Origin: a virus
Length of the DNA: 40,260 bases
Direction: 5' to 3' (one strand)
Virus record (IMG/VR): IMGVR_UViG_3300037367_000030
Location: 1 to 40,260 of that record
Position 1 is the first letter of the stretch, and the number at the start of each line of letters is the position of its first letter. The translations under genes were made by a program, and so were the position numbers. The notes beneath the pieces are model-generated. The model had not been told where the DNA came from. It was given only the letters and a program-made list of their open reading frames with translations, and ran no database searches. Positions 35,367-40,260 of this stretch are shown in pieces.

Positions 35367-38300
35367 TCACACCAGCCCGATTAAGAACGGCATGTTCTGA
35401 CTCTCCGTGATGGAGGAGATGGTGGAGGGCATGGACGACCCCGTGAAACCGCCTATGAGGGGTGGGATGCTATTGATGGGCCAGTAGCCGCTCGGTAATT
35501 CCATCACGCCGGCCGAGTTGAGGCCGATGTATCTGCCCACCGTGACGGTGGTGTTGTCGGCGCTGAAAGCGAGAGCCAATTCTTGACCAGCGGTAACCGT
35601 CAACCCAGGATTGGCGATGGTGTTCCAGGCGTTCGCCGTGAACCCGGAGGCAGCGAGGAGACCGGAGCTGTAGAGCTGGGTATAGACGCCTGCCGTCGTA
35701 GCTCCGACATCATAAACGCCGACCGCCACGTTCCCTGAGAGAGTGCCGAGATACACTGCAACGCTGGTCAGCGTCCCACTGCTCGGCACAATGACACGCC
35801 AAAGATACGTGTCGTTCGCTGCTGCCAATGCTGCCGCAGTGCTGTTAATCCATACCCCCAACGGACTGGTAACCAAACCCGGCACACCCTGTAGTCCGGA
35901 CTGCGATGAGCTGGCCACCAGTGGGACCGTGGGAATCAAGAGGACTGTCGGTTGGCCCGACATGACGACGCCCACTGGTTGCAGTCCTGCGGTAACCGGT
36001 TTCAACGAGCCAACGGCAGGCATCACGGCCGTCCCTACTGCGGGACTCCCGGACAGAACCGGGTCAGTGACCATCCCGCTCATAAGAACGATCATCTGGC
36101 CACCGGTCTGCGTGGCCGTGGCCATACCCGCGTAGGTTCCCCCAGCGAATGCCTCGACTGTGAACGGGGCAGATGGCACCCATTGCACGGGTTCAAGATT
36201 GGTGACTGTCCCCGATACGGCGCAGATCATCCCCTGGAGCTGGCTGACAGTTGGAGTCAGGGACTCCGCAAAAGCCACTCCGGCGAGATTGCTGCTGCTA
36301 TCGAACCAGGTAGCGGCGCTACTCGGTTGTGAGCTTATCCAGGTGCTCGATGTTGTCCCGGCGGCACGGGCACGGAGATACCCCACCGACCCAAACCCAG
36401 ACGACAGGATCAGCGTAAGACCAGTCGCCGCCTGTAGATCAACGGCGTAAGACGACGGACAACCAGGAATACCGTCGAGGGCATAGTCGCCATCGCTGAC
36501 GAGAAAGAAGGTGGTGGCTACTATCGAAGATCCACCGTAGGTATGGTACGACAGGTCCGCGAACAGCCCATTGACAACCTGGAACGCCAGGCCCTCTGGA
36601 ACCGGTACAGATACGCTGTCGAATGCTGGACCGCCGCGAACGATCTGAAATCGGGAGGTGCTATCCATCGTGGGGCTGCCGCTAACCGTGAGCGTCCCGG
36701 CATCTCCATTGTCAGAGGCGATCGAGAAAACGTCGCCAGCCCCGGTTCCTTCTATGATCAAAACGTCTAGCAGCCCGCCGTATTGTCCCTGCGGTTGCTC
36801 ACCCTCACCGCTCGGGAAGTGCGTGTTGTCCCAAGTGAACCCGTTGGCGACGGTGATGACGCTTCCCGAGGCCGACCCTCCCCAATAGATCTCGATGACC
36901 GACGTACTGCTGAGCGTCAAGGCACTCGCCAAGGTGAGCACCGGATTCTGCCCTACCGTGTTCGCCGTTATCTCTGCCTGGGCTCCAGCCCCGGTGCCCG
37001 ACACGACGTAGGCGTACTTGCCTGCCCAGCAGTTAGTGGCGTTCGTGGGCAGATACGGCCCAGCCAGGGTCGGGGTGGTCGTCGAGGTCGAGGTGGCGGG
37101 AAGGTAGACATCGAGCTGCATGTTGGCCGGGAAGCCGGTCACCATGTCCCAGTAGTCCACTCCCACCATGCCGTAGAGGGCGTTGGTGATCTCGGTAGCA
37201 CCGCCCCCGATCTCGCCAGCCCACACTTGGGGGCCACCCGAGAACCCGGCGAAAAGGGCGCCGCCAGAGAGGGATATCACTTCCAGGCTGCCCTGGGTGC
37301 CAGGGTTCTGCTCGAAATAGTCAATGGCACAACCACACCAGACATTGCTGAGAGTCACTCTGTCGGCACGCACATGGTTCCCCGGCATCGACAGTCCAAA
37401 GAAGAAGTTCTGGGCCGAACAACGCACGCAATCCATTTCGGACAGATTCGGACCTCGCAGGCGGGAGGTTCCGGGGCACGGCATGTAGCCCGTACCTGCT
37501 GCACCCGTGACCCCAGCGACCATCCCATACGAAGGCGAGACTCCGTAAAAACTAAGATCCTCATATCTGCCGTGGTTATTGCCGTTATGGGCTGGATATG
37601 TTGGAAGAAAGTCCCAACTCAGCCCAAGATAGGGGTACGTAGCGGCGTAGCCGGTGCCTTGGTAATGCCCACGATGCACGAAAGACCCACCGAGCGGTGG
37701 CAGGCCGTAACCGAAGTACCAATAGCCAGGGGGAGCTTGCACGGTCGCCCCAGAAAGACCAAGCGTCAGGATTTCCGAATAGAGACTCCAGATCGTCTTG
37801 TAGTTGACATCGACAGCTACCGAAATTGTTTCGGTCCCGGTGGCCGTCGCGTTTTGTGAAAGCGTGATCGTATTGATGAACGACAATCCTGGGCCAAGAC
37901 CTGCCACACCCTTGTAGGTCAGCCCCTGGATGTAGGTCCCCCCGGCGATCCCGGTTCCCGACAGGCCCAGTCCCCAACTAAGGGCTGGGATGTTCCCCAC
38001 CACCGTTGCAGTAGGCGAGCTTGATGTAAGTTCCAACGAAATCGAGATCGAGGCGGCGACAGGCGAGGTGGCCGAGCTGAGGCCCGTTATCGGAAAGACG
38101 CCGCCCTGCGTGTCGCCACCGGAGTTGACAGCCGCCACGCCGGACGGTTGTCCGACCTCGGACGTGGCAACAAACGTGCCCGAAAATGCCATCGACCACG
38201 TCTGCGCCGTCGTGTCGATCGTGATGCCAGCGGTGGGCGTCGTGAGCACCCAGACCTGGAGCGCGTGCACGGTCCCGTTCTGGATCTCGATGGAGCGGCC

Positions 38301-39719
38301 CTTGATGACGGCGCCGCTGGCGAACTCGGTGGGGCGGGTCCACGACCCCGACGCGGCGGTCCACAGTCCGGCACCCACTGTGTTGCTCAGGTCGACGACG
38401 AGGTCACCGGCGTTCAGCGTGTAGCCGTCGATGGTCTGGAGGCCCGACTTGGTCAGCGCGGTGGTCGAGGCGCACGCGGCCGGGGTGAGGACCGGGACGT
38501 GGATATTGGCGCGGGAGGAGCCGGCGTCGGCGACGTCGGAGAGGTTGGACGCCTTGGCGAGTTTGAGGTTCCCCACCGTGGTCGCGGTGCCAACGGGGTC
38601 CGACGCGGCCTCGGCGGCCGCCTGAGCGGCACTCGCCGCGCCTGCAGCATCGAACGCCGAGGATGCCTGCGTGGCCGCTGACCCGAGTCCGAGGTTCGTC
38701 CGGGCCGTGGCAGTCGACTCCAGGCCCGCGAGATTGTTGGCCGCGACTATTTCGTTGACGATGGCCGTGACGTTGGCCGTGTCTGCCAACGTCGGGCTGG
38801 GGTAGGTGCCGGTCAGGTCACCGCCGGCAGTGGCGCCGGTCCACGTCTGAGGCCCGGGCAGCACGTAGAGGTTGGTCCCATCAGGACTCCACGCTTCAAT
38901 GATGCTTATGGCATCGGGCGAGAGCGGGATCGTGACCGCCGTGCTGTTGATCTCCAGCGTCCAGTCCCCGGTCCCGTTCTGCTGGAGCAAGAACACGATC
39001 GAGCACCCGGCGGTAAGCCCGGTGACGGTGATGTTGCAGTTGGCCGTGAGTACCCCGGCGAACCACGTATTGATTCCCTCCAGCGCAAGGGTGTGACTGG
39101 CCCCAAGGTTGCCCGCGACGTTGATGGCGGGGATGGGTTCGAACAGGGTGCCCGACAGCGTGTCGAGCGCCGCCGTCACTGCCGCATCCAGCTCGGCCGC
39201 GGTCACATAGCCGTAGAGCGCCTCTTCAGGTAGAGCCGGGGCCACCGTCGCCAGATCGAGCACGCCCACAGGCGTCTGCCCCGCCAGGTTCGTGACCGCC
39301 GTCCCCGGCGTCGGCCATACTCCCCCGGTCTTGGCCTGGTAGACGATCTGGTTCTCAGTGTCGAGATACCACTGCCCGTTGGTCCCTGTGCCCCCCGAGG
39401 GCGCGCCCGTCCCCGTGAGCAGCGTGGCCAGGTTGAGGTGCGAGACGACCACGTCCATGGTCGTGGTCGGCGCGCCGAGTACCTGGGTCGTGACGACCGT
39501 GTACGTCCCCGCGGGCTGCGTGGTCGAGTCGTCGTTGGCGGGCCAGACGATGGCGACTGTTCCCTCGGCATCGAGGGCGGCCGTGGCGGACTGCGCCGGG
39601 GTGATGGTGGTTTCGCCGTCGCTGATGACCTGGGAAAGGGCGAGCGTGATCTGGCCGTGGGCGGGGACCGCACCCACTGATTGCAATTTTGCGAACACGA
39701 GAACCGGCGAGAATGACAA
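35367..39719 (-). CDS. Large tail fibre/receptor-binding protein
   Basis: 1450 residues from a TTG at 39719 (GGAG six bases before). N-terminal region: VFAKLQSVGAVPAHGQITLA, a baseplate-attachment type beta domain. Residues about 100-150 have NGQWYLDTENQIVYQAKTGG. Around 290-380 is the fibre-shaft pattern ATAGGDLTGTYPSPTL, then ATARTNLGLGSAATQ and an Ala-rich helix. From about 620 a pectin-lyase-like beta-helix begins (GATVQAPPGYWYFGYGLPPL). The last 200 residues have a jelly-roll look (SGTLTSVAVYLGTLSGNVAV). It probably binds or degrades the host surface. Confidence 0.85.
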   Translation of the reverse strand: MSFSPVLVFAKLQSVGAVPAHGQITLALSQVISDGETTITPAQSATAALDAEGTVAIVWPANDDSTTQPAGTYTVVTTQVLGAPTTTMDVVVSHLNLATLLTGTGAPSGGTGTNGQWYLDTENQIVYQAKTGGVWPTPGTAVTNLAGQTPVGVLDLATVAPALPEEALYGYVTAAELDAAVTAALDTLSGTLFEPIPAINVAGNLGASHTLALEGINTWFAGVLTANCNITVTGLTAGCSIVFLLQQNGTGDWTLEINSTAVTIPLSPDAISIIEAWSPDGTNLYVLPGPQTWTGATAGGDLTGTYPSPTLADTANVTAIVNEIVAANNLAGLESTATARTNLGLGSAATQASSAFDAAGAASAAQAAAEAASDPVGTATTVGNLKLAKASNLSDVADAGSSRANIHVPVLTPAACASTTALTKSGLQTIDGYTLNAGDLVVDLSNTVGAGLWTAASGSWTRPTEFASGAVIKGRSIEIQNGTVHALQVWVLTTPTAGITIDTTAQTWSMAFSGTFVATSEVGQPSGVAAVNSGGDTQGGVFPITGLSSATSPVAASISISLELTSSSPTATVVGNIPALSWGLGLSGTGIAGGTYIQGLTYKGVAGLGPGLSFINTITLSQNATATGTETISVAVDVNYKTIWSLYSEILTLGLSGATVQAPPGYWYFGYGLPPLGGSFVHRGHYQGTGYAATYPYLGLSWDFLPTYPAHNGNNHGRYEDLSFYGVSPSYGMVAGVTGAAGTGYMPCPGTSRLRGPNLSEMDCVRCSAQNFFFGLSMPGNHVRADRVTLSNVWCGCAIDYFEQNPGTQGSLEVISLSGGALFAGFSGGPQVWAGEIGGGATEITNALYGMVGVDYWDMVTGFPANMQLDVYLPATSTSTTTPTLAGPYLPTNATNCWAGKYAYVVSGTGAGAQAEITANTVGQNPVLTLASALTLSSTSVIEIYWGGSASGSVITVANGFTWDNTHFPSGEGEQPQGQYGGLLDVLIIEGTGAGDVFSIASDNGDAGTLTVSGSPTMDSTSRFQIVRGGPAFDSVSVPVPEGLAFQVVNGLFADLSYHTYGGSSIVATTFFLVSDGDYALDGIPGCPSSYAVDLQAATGLTLILSSGFGSVGYLRARAAGTTSSTWISSQPSSAATWFDSSSNLAGVAFAESLTPTVSQLQGMICAVSGTVTNLEPVQWVPSAPFTVEAFAGGTYAGMATATQTGGQMIVLMSGMVTDPVLSGSPAVGTAVMPAVGSLKPVTAGLQPVGVVMSGQPTVLLIPTVPLVASSSQSGLQGVPGLVTSPLGVWINSTAAALAAANDTYLWRVIVPSSGTLTSVAVYLGTLSGNVAVGVYDVGATTAGVYTQLYSSGLLAASGFTANAWNTIANPGLTVTAGQELALAFSADNTTVTVGRYIGLNSAGVMELPSGYWPINSIPPLIGGFTGSSMPSTISSITESQNMPFLIGLV

Positions 39720-39743
39720 GTCGGTCTCCTTACTGAACGAGGC

Positions 39744-40259
39744 TCATGGCAGCGGCAACGGGTTTGTCACCCGAGAGAGCAGCGAGTTGAGGCCAAACTC
39801 AACATTGCCATATTCAACGATGGCGGTTCCCAGTGTGGTGGAGCGATAGATGCCACGCTTGAAATAAGGCCCGATACCGTCACCGGTATATCCCATGTTC
39901 ACGGGACCATTCGAGGCGTAGGAGAACACTTCAGTCCCGTTGACGTACATGTCCATTTGTCCGAGGGCGTTCCCGCTGTTGTCAAACTGGAGGCGGTAGA
40001 CAAAACGATTCCACACGTCGTACGGATAGGTGCCGAGCGTGTAGGGAAGCGTGACCGTTGGACTCAATTCGTTCCCGCCGCGCAGGACGACAGCGAATGA
40101 ACCATCCGTGTAGAGCTCTTGGTTCCACGGCGGGCTCCCAGCCGTATCAGCAGGTGGGGCGTGCATCTGGCCGATGACCATGAACGAGTCAGACCAGACC
40201 GTCGCACCGGGCCAGTGGATCGCTGGCGTCGTACTGTTGTAGCCCCTGGTCACTGTCAT
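39744..40259 (-). CDS. Tail protein with polysaccharide-lyase-like C-terminal domain (cut by window edge)
   Basis: 171 residues are visible; the frame is open at the right edge, so the true start is likely outside. It reads HWPGATVWSDSFMVIGQMHA, QELYTDGSFAVVLRGGNE, WNRFVYRLQFDNSGNALGQM and DMYVNGTEVFSYASNGPVNM, then YFKRGIYRS. The WN.FVY...W/Q...G.. .MYVNG pattern is that of jelly-roll polysaccharide (heparin-type) lyases. It would help the phage through a host glycan layer. It lies just upstream of the fibre gene, 24 bp away. Confidence 0.78.
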   Translation of the reverse strand: MTVTRGYNSTTPAIHWPGATVWSDSFMVIGQMHAPPADTAGSPPWNQELYTDGSFAVVLRGGNELSPTVTLPYTLGTYPYDVWNRFVYRLQFDNSGNALGQMDMYVNGTEVFSYASNGPVNMGYTGDGIGPYFKRGIYRSTTLGTAIVEYGNVEFGLNSLLSRVTNPLPLP

Positions 40260-40260
40260 G

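Noticed and set aside
36783-37859. Plus-strand frame of 358 codons antisense to the tail fibre
   Set aside because: Arg/Gly/His-rich composition and no start signal; the fibre frame is continuous and has recognisable domains.

Overview
The window is about 40 kb of a high-GC temperate tailed phage or prophage, probably of an actinobacterium. Support: HK97-type head genes, a tyrosine integrase, RecT and YqaJ recombination genes, long runs of genes overlapping by 4 bp (ATGA/GTGA), many GTG starts, and promoters whose -10 boxes sit 6-7 nt before start codons (leaderless mRNAs, common in Actinobacteria). Both ends cut through genes, so the genome continues. No tRNA, CRISPR array, tape measure or baseplate gene was seen.

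Almost everything is on the minus strand, so read from right to left. 40.26-35.4 kb: tail-fibre region, with the end of a polysaccharide-lyase-like protein and a 1450-residue fibre. 35.2-32.7 kb: a plus-strand integration island (HTH/GIY-YIG fusion, integrase, remnants). 32.2-20.5 kb: the early operon, with an XRE-type regulator, an excisionase-like HTH protein, many small zinc-binding or acidic proteins, RecT and YqaJ exonuclease, then a long tail of small accessory genes and a secreted transglycosylase-like protein. 20.1-17.2 kb: a C5-cytosine methyltransferase broken at two G tracts and an N6-adenine methyltransferase with an internal 42-bp tandem repeat, next to a short plus-strand operon with a palindromic operator. 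16.9-10.7 kb: replication-associated and very small genes. 10.4-0.2 kb: packaging and head genes in the order small terminase, large terminase, two small head proteins, portal, protease, capsid protein 2, capsid protein 1.

The most striking features concern intruding elements. Capsid gene 1 is interrupted by a 271-nt ORF-less group I intron with readable exact splice sites: a U before the intron, a terminal G, and a six-pair P1 helix. The spliced product is a 545-residue capsid protein. Upstream of it lies a second complete HK97-type capsid gene. At least eight HNH, endonuclease VII or GIY-YIG genes or gene pieces sit between conserved genes. Three of the HNH-class genes carry the same leader: a covarying GC hairpin, then CGTGACCGA, then a strong ribosome binding site. 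This looks like a mobile cassette with its own RNA control element.

The genes fit together as a lambda-like life cycle. The regulator and integrase control lysogeny, RecT/YqaJ circularise or recombine DNA, two methyltransferases protect DNA, a helicase-loader-like pair recruits host replication proteins, and the HNH/terminase/portal/protease set packages DNA into an HK97-type head. Names of families come from recognisable motifs only; no database search was possible.
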